Source: Alphaproteobacteria bacterium (lineage in GTDB: Bacteria; Pseudomonadota; Alphaproteobacteria; Micropepsales; Micropepsaceae). From it: a stretch of 6,501 bases of DNA. Both the position numbers and the translations under genes were made by a program. This document shows, one piece after another, positions 1 through 6,474 of the stretch. Every line of letters begins with the position of its first letter. Positions within the stretch are counted from its first letter, which is position 1. The stretch spans positions 1 through 6,501 of the forward strand of contig JAEKMB010000308.1 of assembly GCA_019508105.1 (NCBI GenBank), given 5' to 3'. Under the pieces are notes generated by a model. That model was not told the origin of the DNA and made no database searches. It saw only the letters and a list, made by a program, of their open reading frames with translations.

Positions 1-346
1 GCTTGTCGCGATCATAGATATCGGCCTGTTTTTGTGCCATAGCGCCGGGATTAGCAGCCTGATCGCCGGCAATGAACTCCGCGAGGCTCCGGCCATTGCG
101 GGCAAAGCCCCGAGCCTCGATCTTCATCTCGGCGGTGGCCGGGTCCACCCCATCGGGAATGATGACATTGGCCGCCAGCTTCATGCTGGCCTCCTGGTCC
201 TGGTGCCAGTCGGCGATGGTCTCCAGCTTGGGCCAGGACTTCATGCCCTCCGGGGTGGGGAATTGCAGCATTTCCGCCTGGGCGGGCAGGCAAGCCAGAG
301 CGCCAAGAAGGGCGCCGCAGCGGAGGAGTGAGAGCGCAGCGGTCAT
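1..346 (-). CDS. Secreted hypothetical protein, N-terminal part (runs off left edge)
   Basis: The minus strand is open from an ATG at 346-344 to the window edge, giving 115 codons with no stop. The C-terminus lies outside the window. Residues 1-24 form a clear Sec signal peptide: a short n-region with Arg9, a hydrophobic stretch (LLGALACL, residues 13-20), then PAQA with likely cleavage after Ala24. Cys19 sits in ALAC, which does not fit a lipobox, so a soluble periplasmic or secreted protein is more likely than a lipoprotein. The mature part starts EMLQFPTPEGMKSWPK and is mixed hydrophilic, with no motif or membrane segment I recognise. A weak purine-rich site (AGAAAG) precedes the ATG. The gene diverges from uxuA across 178 bp, so a shared control region is possible. 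I do not assign a function. The signal peptide and codon pattern make a real gene likely. Confidence 0.75.
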   Translation of the reverse strand, partial: MTAALSLLRCGALLGALACLPAQAEMLQFPTPEGMKSWPKLETIADWHQDQEASMKLAANVIIPDGVDPATAEMKIEARGFARNGRSLAEFIAGDQAANPGAMAQKQADIYDRDK

Positions 347-524
347 GGTCTGCTTTCTGAGGTCATCCGGACGCCAGTTTCATCCAGCCTTGCGGACGGA
401 GCAAGACCGAAGGAACCGGGCTTTTGGCGGCCCTGAAAGGGCTGGTCTGGCGGCGCAAATTATTGAAGGGTAGCCCCCGGCAAAGGAGCGGCATTAAGCC
501 CATCCCCGACAATGGAGTTTTGGC
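347..524. promoter_or_regulatory. Divergent intergenic region between secreted protein gene and uxuA
   Basis: These 178 bp separate two divergent start codons, so promoters for both genes should lie here. I see no convincing -35/-10 pair on either strand. The only structure is a short inverted repeat at 430-442 (GCCCT, 3-nt loop, AGGGC). It has no following T-run, so it does not look like a terminator. It could be part of an operator, but a 5-bp arm is weak evidence. The palindrome known for UxuR/ExuR-type GntR regulators was not seen. The call of a control region rests on gene orientation only. Confidence 0.4.
514..517 (+). promoter_or_regulatory. Ribosome binding site deciding the uxuA GTG start
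   Basis: GGAG lies 7 nt before the GTG at 525 and 13 nt before the in-frame ATG at 531. The 7-nt spacing is near optimal and favours the GTG, giving an N-terminus of MKMSFRWFG. The two candidates differ by only two residues. Confidence 0.6.
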
Positions 525-1577
525 GTGAAAATGTCCTTCCGCTGGTTCGGCGACAGCGACCCGGTTTCCCTGCAATATATCCGCCAGATTCCGGGTATGC
601 ACGGCATCGTCTCGGCCATTTATGACGTGCCGGTGGGCGAGATCTGGCCGCTGGACAAGATCCAGGCGCTCAAGGCCAAGGTGGAAGCGCAAGGGTTCGC
701 CCTGGACGTGATCGAATCCGTGCCGGTGCATGAAGACATCAAGCTGGGCAAGCCCGGCCGCGACCGGCTGATCGCCAATTACCAGCAGACCATCCGCAAC
801 CTGGGCCAGTGCGGCATCAAGGTGATCTGCTACAATTTCATGCCGGTGTTCGACTGGACCCGCACCTCCCTGGCCAAGGTGCTGCCGGACGGCTCCACCA
901 CCCTGACCTTCAGCACCGCGGAAGTGGACGCGATCGATGTCAGTCAGGGGATTGCGCTGCCGGGTTGGGACCAGAGCTACAAGCGCGATGAACTGAAAAG
1001 CCTGCTGGCGGAATATGCCGATGTCGGGGAAGAGAAGATGTGGGAGCATCTGTCCTATTTCCTCAAAGCCATCGTGCCGGTGGCCGAGGAAAGCGGCATC
1101 AAGATGGCCTGCCATCCCGACGATCCGCCGCGTCCCATTTTCGGCCTGCCGCGCATCGTCAAGAACCGCGACGATCTGGCCCGGCTGCTGGCCATCGTCG
1201 ATAGCCCCGCCAACGGCCTCACTTTGTGTTCCGGTTCGCTGGGCGCCGGCCCCAAGAACAATGTCGAGGCGCTGGTGCGCGAGTTCGGCGCCAAGGGCCG
1301 CATCCATTTTGCGCATTTGCGCAACGTCAAGGTCAATGAAGCCGGCGATTTCGAGGAGACGGCGCACAAATCCGACTGCGGCTCGCTGGATATGGCCGCG
1401 ATCGTCAAGGCCTATCACGATATCGGCTATGAAGGTTATGCGCGGCCCGACCATGGCCGCATGATCTGGGGCGAGAGCGGCAAGCCCGGCTATGGCCTGT
1501 ATGATCGGGCGCTGGGCGCCGTTTATCTCAACGGCCTGTGGGAGGCGATAGCGAAGTTCGTGCCGCCCCAGCCATAG
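525..1577 (+). CDS. uxuA: Mannonate dehydratase UxuA
   Basis: This 350-residue cytoplasmic enzyme should dehydrate D-mannonate to 2-dehydro-3-deoxy-D-gluconate (EC 4.2.1.8), the step where glucuronate catabolism meets the KDG route. The sequence follows UxuA throughout. It has RWFG and DPVSL at the N-terminus, [10 protein letters not shown] (64-73), [10 protein letters not shown] (84-93), [13 protein letters not shown] (102-114), [10 protein letters not shown] (196-205), an LCSGS stretch with Cys235, HFAHLR (261-266) and RPDHG (307-311). His197, Cys235, His264, Asp309 and His310 match the family's metal-site and catalytic motifs, so activity is expected. It is shorter than the E. coli enzyme (394 residues), mainly in the region after the WTRT motif, and resembles the short UxuA form. 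It is the first gene of a likely two-gene plus-strand operon with the downstream transporter (45-nt gap). Identity is very secure, and the GTG start is moderately secure. Confidence 0.96.
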   Translation: MKMSFRWFGDSDPVSLQYIRQIPGMHGIVSAIYDVPVGEIWPLDKIQALKAKVEAQGFALDVIESVPVHEDIKLGKPGRDRLIANYQQTIRNLGQCGIKVICYNFMPVFDWTRTSLAKVLPDGSTTLTFSTAEVDAIDVSQGIALPGWDQSYKRDELKSLLAEYADVGEEKMWEHLSYFLKAIVPVAEESGIKMACHPDDPPRPIFGLPRIVKNRDDLARLLAIVDSPANGLTLCSGSLGAGPKNNVEALVREFGAKGRIHFAHLRNVKVNEAGDFEETAHKSDCGSLDMAAIVKAYHDIGYEGYARPDHGRMIWGESGKPGYGLYDRALGAVYLNGLWEAIAKFVPPQP

Positions 1578-1613
1578 GCCGGGCCATCAACAAGTCATAA
1601 CAATAAGAATATC

Positions 1614-1620
1614 GGGGGAG
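1614..1620 (+). promoter_or_regulatory. Ribosome binding site of the MFS transporter gene
   Basis: The purine run GGGGGAG just ahead of AG-ATG at 1623 supports that start. The spacing is short, but residues KIRWLM after the Met match how this transporter family begins just before TM1, so later Met codons are less likely. Confidence 0.6.
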
Positions 1621-1622
1621 AG

Positions 1623-2780
1623 ATGCCGAAGATACGCTGGCTGATGATCGCCATGTGCTTTCTGGCCAATGCGATCAGCTATATCGACCGCGCCAACCTG
1701 GCGATTGCCGCCCCCACCATCCGCGCCGAGCTGGGCATCAATGCCGCCGAGATGGGCTTGGTGCTCAGCGCCTTTTTCTGGACCTATGCGGTGATGCAGC
1801 TTCCCGCGGGCTGGTTCATCGACCGGCTGGGAGTGGGTGAGGCTTTCTCGCTGCCGTCCTTCACCCGCGTCGCCTTCAATTGGTTTCCGCGCAGCGAACG
1901 CGGCATGGCCTGCGGCATCTTCAACAGCGGCTCCACCACCGGCTCGGCGCTGTCGCTGCCGCTGGTTACCGCCCTGATCGTGGCGGTGGGCTGGCGCGGC
2001 GCCTTTGCCGCCACCGGCCTGCTGGGCATCGTCTGGGTGTTGGCCTGGTGGTTCATCTATCGCGATCCGGAAAAATACCGCGCCATCGCGCCGGCCCAAG
2101 TGGATGCGCTACTGGCCCAGCGCGGCATGCCGGCAGCGCCGGCCGCGAAGATTTCCTGGGCAGACCTGTTCCGCTATCGCTCCATCTGGGGGCTGATGAT
2201 CGGGCTGTTCTGCCTGAATTTCGCGATCTATTTCTTCATCACCTGGTTTCCCTCTTATCTGTTGCAGGCCCGCGGTTTCTCGCTGGCCTCGCTGGGGACC
2301 TTGGGGATGGTGCCGGCTTTGATGGCGATCCTGGGCAACTGGCTGGGCGGCTATGTTTCCGACCGGCTGCTTAGGGCGGGCTGGAGCCCCACCAAGGCGC
2401 GCAAGACCTGTCTGGTCGGTGGCATGATGGTGGCGTCCTCTATCGGCCTGTCGGCCTTTGTGGACAGCACTCTGGCGTGCCTGGCGCTGTTCAGCCTGGC
2501 CTATGCCGCCTTATCCTTTACCGGCGCCAATGTCTGGACGGTGGCCAGCGAGATCGCCCCGACCAAAGACCATGTCGCCTCCATCGGCGGCATCCAGAAC
2601 TTCGCCGGTAATCTGGCGGGCATCCTGATCACCACCTTTACCGGCGTGATGCTGGTGCTCACCAAGGGATCGTTTCTGATCCCGCTGGCGGTGGCGGGCG
2701 GGCTCTGTGTGGTGGGCGCGCTGTCCTACCTGTTCATTGTGGGGAAAGTGGAACCGCTGCCTTTGCTGCCTGGCCGATAA
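1623..2780 (+). CDS. MFS transporter, anion:cation symporter (hexuronate-type), with internal deletion
   Basis: This is an inner-membrane major facilitator, 385 residues, of the ACS family (ExuT/GudP/GarP-like), which typically imports sugar acids with protons. Family marks are RWLMIA and ISYIDRANLAIAAP in and after TM1 (5-31), QLPAGWFIDRLG (59-70, motif A region), GEAFSLPSF (72-80), WFPRSERG (87-94), GIFNSGSTTG (98-107) and GWRGAFAATG (123-132). A central loop (about 146-185) precedes six C-terminal helices. The odd point is the junction at residues 69-72: motif A runs directly into the GVGEA segment that normally ends TM4. About 36 residues, with TM3 and most of TM4, are absent. The reading frame stays open, leaving about 10 helices and a length below the usual 420-430. 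It may be non-functional. Substrate (glucuronate, galacturonate or a related acid) is inferred from the neighbouring uxuA. The 3' end overlaps the convergent isomerase gene by 47 bp. Confidence 0.88.
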   Translation: MPKIRWLMIAMCFLANAISYIDRANLAIAAPTIRAELGINAAEMGLVLSAFFWTYAVMQLPAGWFIDRLGVGEAFSLPSFTRVAFNWFPRSERGMACGIFNSGSTTGSALSLPLVTALIVAVGWRGAFAATGLLGIVWVLAWWFIYRDPEKYRAIAPAQVDALLAQRGMPAAPAAKISWADLFRYRSIWGLMIGLFCLNFAIYFFITWFPSYLLQARGFSLASLGTLGMVPALMAILGNWLGGYVSDRLLRAGWSPTKARKTCLVGGMMVASSIGLSAFVDSTLACLALFSLAYAALSFTGANVWTVASEIAPTKDHVASIGGIQNFAGNLAGILITTFTGVMLVLTKGSFLIPLAVAGGLCVVGALSYLFIVGKVEPLPLLPGR

Positions 2781-3531
2781 AGGACTTCATCCAGGACAGG
2801 CCTTCGAGCGTGGTGGTGGCGGGCTTGTATTCACAGCCGATATAACCGCTATAGCCCATGGCATCGATGGTCTTGAGGACCAATGCATCGTCCAGTTCGC
2901 CGGTGGTGGGTTCATTGCGCCCCGGCACGGATGCGATCTGCATATGGTCGATGATCGGCATGAGCCTTTCCAGCCCGCGGATCACATCGCCATGGAGGAT
3001 TTGGCGGTGATAGATGTCGAACTGGAAGCGAAGGTTGGGCAGCTTCAGTTCGGTAATGATCTGCTCGGCCAGGTTGAAATCGTTCAACAGGTAACCAGGA
3101 ATATCGCGGTTGTTGATCGGCTCCAGCAGCACCGTCAGGTCGTGCAGGGCTTCGCAGGTGTATCGGATGGAGTCTTTATAGGTTGCCAGCGCCTCCGGCC
3201 CTGATGCGATAGAGGCCATCAGATGCACCCGGGTGCATCCAGCCGTGTCGGCATAGAGGCGGGCGGCCTTCACTGCCTTGCGGAAATCGTCCTTCCGATC
3301 CGGCAGCGCGGAAAGCCCCCGTTCGCCCGCGGCCACATCGCCCGGCGCCACGTTGAGCAGTACCGCCTTCAGCTTGTGCCGGACGAGCCGCGCGGCGATA
3401 TCATCGGCGCTATAGTCATAGGGAAACAGATATTCCACCGCGGTGAAGCCGGCATCGGCGGCGGCGGCGAAACGGTCCAGGAATTCATGTTCCTGGAACA
3501 GCCATGTCAGATTGGCGCAGAAATTCGGCAT
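2734..3531 (-). CDS. hyi: Hydroxypyruvate isomerase family protein (Hyi / OtnI-like)
   Basis: This 265-residue cytoplasmic TIM-barrel protein aligns with E. coli Hyi from its first residue (MPNFCANLTWLF against MLRFSANLSMLF). Shared motifs are VEYLFPYDY (32-40), GDVAAGERGL (64-73), LLEPIN (135-140), DIPGYLL (143-149), FDIYHRQ (171-177), HMQIA (196-200), GRNEPTTGE (204-212) and GCEYKPATTT (232-241). Glu137, Asp172, Gln198 and Glu234 have the same spacing as the metal and catalytic residues of the family, so it should be active. The reaction is hydroxypyruvate to tartronate semialdehyde (EC 5.3.1.22), or isomerisation of a 2-oxotetronate as in OtnI (EC 5.3.1.35); sequence alone cannot separate these. 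An AGGAG site at 3535-3539 sits only 3 nt before the ATG. It follows the receptor gene by 22 nt on the same strand, probably in one transcript. Its last 47 bp are antisense to the transporter's end. Confidence 0.9.
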   Translation of the reverse strand: MPNFCANLTWLFQEHEFLDRFAAAADAGFTAVEYLFPYDYSADDIAARLVRHKLKAVLLNVAPGDVAAGERGLSALPDRKDDFRKAVKAARLYADTAGCTRVHLMASIASGPEALATYKDSIRYTCEALHDLTVLLEPINNRDIPGYLLNDFNLAEQIITELKLPNLRFQFDIYHRQILHGDVIRGLERLMPIIDHMQIASVPGRNEPTTGELDDALVLKTIDAMGYSGYIGCEYKPATTTLEGLSWMKSFIGQAAKAAVPLSPQ

Positions 3532-3553
3532 TGGCTCCTATAGCCGATGCCGC

Positions 3554-5554
3554 TCAAAAAGTCTTTCGCAGTTGCACGAACACCCGCGGCCGGGTGCGGA
3601 TGGCGACGTCCTGAATCGAGGCCAGCCTGTCGAGGTTGCGTGGGCCGGCATAGTTGATCTGCTCGTTCCCGAAACGATAAGGCACGATGTTGTCCACTTC
3701 GAATTTCAGGCTGAGATCGGGCTTGGGATGCCAGGTCCATGAGGCGTAGTCATACGGATTGTGGATCGCAATCAGGTTGATCTGGGAGATGCGCCAGCTG
3801 GTGTTACTCATGGATGCACCCATGCCGAAGGCCCATGTCGAATCCCACTTGTCTATATCCTGGTCGATTTCCACAAACAGGCGGCGGTCGCGCTGGTTGG
3901 AGATGCGGCGGGTCATGCCGGTGACCGGATCGGCCAGGCTGCTGTTTTCCCAGTAAATGGTGGGCTTGAGCAGGCCATTATGCAGGCCCAGGAAATCCAG
4001 CGGCACGATGCCGCCCAGGCTGACGCGATCGCTGATGGCATGGGGCACATTGCCCGGCGCGTCCAGCCCGCCGCCTACCGGGATATAATCCACCAGGTCG
4101 GTGATGTCCTCATGCAGCAGGGTGAGGACCAGCGCCCCCTTGCCCCAGAAATGCCGCTCGGCGCTGGCTTCGATCTGCCAGCGCTGGTCGGGCCGCAGGT
4201 CGGCATTGCCCGCCGCCACGCCGAAGCTGGACAGGCCCGAGCTGGCGACGAAATCGTTGAAGTTGAGCTGGCCCAGCTTCTTTTCCACCCGCAGGCGCAG
4301 CTGGGTGTCTTCATCCGGCGCCCAAGCCAAAAGCAAGCGGGGCTTCACATAGAAGAAGTTCCGCGTCTTGACCGTATCACCGGTTTCGCCGATCTGGGAA
4401 ATTTCAAAGCGCATACCGCCTTCCAGGGACCATTGCGGCGCGAACTTCCATGTGCCCTGGACAAAACCCTCGGCGCGCTTTTCGTCCACCGAGACATTGG
4501 CGTTGGGCAGCTTCACGGCTGTGCCATTGGACAGGAAGCTGGAGCGGCCGTTGAGGAAATTGTAGGCGCCTTCGCCCCCGGCCTCGAAATTCAGCTCCGG
4601 GGAAGCGGCGTAGCGCAGGGTCAGGCGGCCGATGCTCTCACCGGTGGAGCTGTTCTTGCGGAAAATCGCATTGCCGCTGGTCTGCAGGCTGGTGTTGCTG
4701 TCGGCTTCCTTGCCCAGCCGCTGCAGCACTAGCGTCTCCAGATTGAAGTCGCCCATGGTTTTTTGCCAATGGCTGCCGAATTCTCCGTTGCGCTTGCGGA
4801 TGGTGGAATCAAAGCGCGAGCCGCCATAGCCGAAATAGGCGATGCCATAAGAAACATCGTTGGTCTGCAGGGTAAGGTTGTTGTTCCACTCTCCACCCAA
4901 CAAGGGCGCGATCAATCCGCCATGGGCGCTCCAGCCCAATTGCATGATGCCGTAGCTCTTGGCCACGTCGATCTGCGGCACACCGCCGGCCGGTGTGAGA
5001 ATGCGCCGGCCATAGCCTGGGGAATCGTCCCAATTGTTGGCGGTGCGCGCCAGGCTGGCTTCATAGCGCAGATCGCCCGATTGGCCGTGATATTCGATGC
5101 CGGCGCTGGGCACCCATTCGCCATCCTCGATCCAGTTGGTGCCGGCGGTCAGGATGGTCTGGGCCCCGGCATCGGCTTTCACCACGATATTGGCGACCAC
5201 GCTCTGGCCCTGCATGTCGATCCCCGGCGCGCCGCCACGGATCACGTCGATGCGCTCCACACTGGCGGCGGGAATGCGCGACAGGATGCTGTTCACATCG
5301 TCGGTTTTTGCGGTGGGGCGGCTGCCATTGACCAGGATGTTGCCGGCGGTGCCGGCAAAGCCCCGCGCCGTCTGGCCGGTATCCAGAGTGAAGCCGGGCA
5401 GGCGCGAAACCATGTCGTAGGCGGTGTTGGGGCGGGAATCGGCGAAGAAGCTGGCCGGGTAGCTGGAAAGGCCCTGGTTCGGCTGGGCCAACGCTGGGGC
5501 CAGCCCAGCCATAGCCAAAAATCCGCAGAAACCAAGGGTTTTAGGGGAAAACAT
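3554..5554 (-). CDS. TonB-dependent outer-membrane receptor
   Basis: This 666-residue receptor should import a ligand across the outer membrane using TonB/ExbBD energy. A signal peptide spans residues 1-23 (hydrophobic core about 8-20, cleavage after ALA). The plug domain covers about 36-126: RPNTAYDMVSRLPGF (41-55), RGFAGTAGNILVNGSRP (64-80), RIPAASVERIDVIRGGAPGI (93-112) and an end at VVANIVVK. A beta-barrel of alternating aromatic/polar strands fills the rest and ends RKTF with a terminal Phe, as expected for BAM targeting. I see no clear TonB box or carboxypeptidase-like N-terminal extension, and it is on the small side for the family. The start is ATG 5554, with AAGGA 6 nt upstream; an upstream in-frame TTG at 5569 lies ahead of that site. 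The ligand is unknown. Association with uxuA, a sugar-acid carrier and the isomerase gene suggests a uronate-containing saccharide, by inference only. Confidence 0.93.
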   Translation of the reverse strand: MFSPKTLGFCGFLAMAGLAPALAQPNQGLSSYPASFFADSRPNTAYDMVSRLPGFTLDTGQTARGFAGTAGNILVNGSRPTAKTDDVNSILSRIPAASVERIDVIRGGAPGIDMQGQSVVANIVVKADAGAQTILTAGTNWIEDGEWVPSAGIEYHGQSGDLRYEASLARTANNWDDSPGYGRRILTPAGGVPQIDVAKSYGIMQLGWSAHGGLIAPLLGGEWNNNLTLQTNDVSYGIAYFGYGGSRFDSTIRKRNGEFGSHWQKTMGDFNLETLVLQRLGKEADSNTSLQTSGNAIFRKNSSTGESIGRLTLRYAASPELNFEAGGEGAYNFLNGRSSFLSNGTAVKLPNANVSVDEKRAEGFVQGTWKFAPQWSLEGGMRFEISQIGETGDTVKTRNFFYVKPRLLLAWAPDEDTQLRLRVEKKLGQLNFNDFVASSGLSSFGVAAGNADLRPDQRWQIEASAERHFWGKGALVLTLLHEDITDLVDYIPVGGGLDAPGNVPHAISDRVSLGGIVPLDFLGLHNGLLKPTIYWENSSLADPVTGMTRRISNQRDRRLFVEIDQDIDKWDSTWAFGMGASMSNTSWRISQINLIAIHNPYDYASWTWHPKPDLSLKFEVDNIVPYRFGNEQINYAGPRNLDRLASIQDVAIRTRPRVFVQLRKTF

Positions 5555-5560
5555 CGGCAA

Positions 5561-5565
5561 TCCTT
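5561..5565 (-). promoter_or_regulatory. Ribosome binding site deciding the receptor start
   Basis: Read on the minus strand this is AAGGA, followed by TTGCCG and then ATG at 5554. The 6-nt spacing is good and rules against the TTG at 5569, which lies upstream of the site. It removes five residues from the longest open frame and leaves a standard signal peptide. Confidence 0.75.
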
Positions 5566-5650
5566 GCAATACTTTGTTCCGTGTATCGCATTATACCTTG
5601 CATAGCATGGTACTCTTGTCTATACCGAATTTGCGAATGCGCGAGACCTC
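5566..5650. promoter_or_regulatory. Divergent promoter region of the receptor and GIN-domain genes
   Basis: This AT-richer stretch lies between two divergent start codons. On the minus strand there is a perfect TATAAT at 5590-5595, about 35 nt before the receptor ATG. A TAGACA at 5617-5622 resembles a -35 box but sits 21 nt away, too far for standard sigma-70 spacing. On the plus strand TTGCAT (5598-5603) and TATACC (5621-5626) are 17 nt apart and would start transcription about 30 nt before the GIN gene. The two candidates overlap, so one regulator could affect both directions. These are consensus matches by eye only. Confidence 0.4.
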
Positions 5651-5656
5651 AAGGAG
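5651..5656 (+). promoter_or_regulatory. Ribosome binding site of the GIN-domain gene
   Basis: AAGGAG lies 8 nt before the ATG at 5665. It fixes that start over an in-frame GTG at 5581 and places a textbook signal peptide at the N-terminus. Confidence 0.8.
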
Positions 5657-5664
5657 CGATCACC

Positions 5665-6474
5665 ATGACCAGGACATTTTTGGCCAGGCTGGCCTGCATT
5701 GTTTCTCTTATAGCCTTCACTGTCCCCGCGTCGGCGGCGCGGCTATGGGGTCACGATTACCGCGAGCCTGCGGTCACCCAACCGGGCCGGATGTAATGGG
5801 CCTGGGACGGCGGCAAGCATCTGGGCGTGGGCGTGCCGGCCACCGTGCATTACAGCGAGCAGGGCGCGCCGCGGGTGGTGATCACCGGCCCGGATGAGAT
5901 GCTGCGCCGGGTCCGGTTCGGCGATGGCGATATCGTGATGGACAATGATGGCGACTTTTTCTGGGACCATGCCTGGAACCATGAGAGACTGGACATCACC
6001 GTCACCGGCGTGGCGCTGAATGCATTCCAGGTGTCGGGCAGCGCCAGGATGCAACTGGGCAAGCTGCAGCGCGATTCGCTGGCGATCAATGTCAGCGGCA
6101 GCGGTGCGGTGGAGCTGGACGCGGTGGTGAAGGGTGAGGCGGATCTCCAGGTCTCCGGCTCGGGCCATATCAGCTTCGCCGGATTGCAGGCCAAGAACCT
6201 GAAAGCCAGGATTTCCGGCAGTGGCGGGATTGACGGCAAAGGCCGGGCCGACACACTGGATCTGAACATGTCGGGCTCCGGGCGTTTCGCCGATATCGCC
6301 TCTTCCACGGCCAATGTCATCATGTCCGGCAGCGGCCGGGCCGTGATCGCGCCGCGTGACGAAGCCCATGTGCGCATTTCCGGCTCCGCCACGGTGCGCA
6401 TGCCGGCCTCGCCGCCCAAGCTGGATGTGAATGTTTCCGGGTCGGGGCATGTCATCACCGCCACGGCGGACTGA
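5665..6474 (+). pseudogene. DUF2807 / GIN-domain secreted beta-helix protein, interrupted by an in-frame TAA
   Basis: Read through one stop, this frame encodes a 268-residue secreted protein of the DUF2807 (putative auto-transporter adhesin head, GIN) type. Residues 1-24 are a Sec signal peptide ending PASA. Codon 44 (5794-5796) is TAA. The same frame then continues without another stop for 225 codons, starting WAWDGGKHLGVGVPATVHY and including VVITGPDEMLRRVRF, which is typical N-terminal sequence of this family. From 6031 on there are eight SGS-centred repeats forming a predicted beta-helix. A Glu codon (GAA) changed to TAA would explain the break. No good ribosome binding site precedes the downstream GTG at 5827, so a signal-less restart is unlikely. 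As written, only a 43-residue peptide would be made. The role of the family is poorly known; cell-surface or periplasmic location is likely. A sequencing error is a real alternative. Confidence 0.8.
6031..6450 (+). repeat. Eight SGSG-type protein repeats (about 20 residues each)
   Basis: SGS cores fall at codons starting 6034, 6094, 6154, 6214, 6271, 6325, 6379 and 6436. The spacings are 20, 20, 20, 19, 18, 18 and 19 residues. Most cores are preceded by Val, Ile or Met and followed by Gly or Ala and a short hydrophobic strand, as expected for rungs of a beta-helix. The codons used for SGS differ between copies, so the repetition is kept at protein level and is not a recent DNA duplication. 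Confidence 0.85.

Noticed and set aside
430..442. GCCCT-GAA-AGGGC hairpin as a rho-independent terminator
   Set aside because: The arms are only 5 bp, no T-run follows on either strand, and it lies between divergent starts where a terminator is not expected.
363..1454. Long minus-strand open frame (363 codons) opposite uxuA
   Set aside because: It is antisense to a gene with every UxuA motif. Its composition (rich in His, Gln, Arg, Gly and Ala) is typical of the complement of GC-rich coding DNA.
3532..3553. Separate promoter or terminator between the receptor and isomerase genes
   Set aside because: The 22-nt gap holds only a ribosome binding site (AGGAG), so co-transcription is the simpler reading.
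5555..5569. TTG at 5569 as start of the receptor (adds five residues)
   Set aside because: It lies upstream of the AAGGA site that serves the ATG at 5554, and the signal peptide is complete from that ATG.
3761..5605. Two long plus-strand open frames (3761-4732 and 4763-5605) opposite the receptor
   Set aside because: They mirror the receptor gene codon for codon in a GC-rich genome, have no convincing start region and show no family motifs.
5581..5664. GTG at 5581 as start of the GIN gene
   Set aside because: It would put 28 extra residues ahead of a standard signal peptide and ignores the strong AAGGAG before the ATG at 5665.
5743..6450. Minus-strand open frame opposite the GIN-domain gene, spanning the nonsense codon
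   Set aside because: It was considered as an alternative gene, but it is rich in His, Arg, Gly and Ala as a shadow would be, and the plus strand has a signal peptide, ribosome binding site and repeats.
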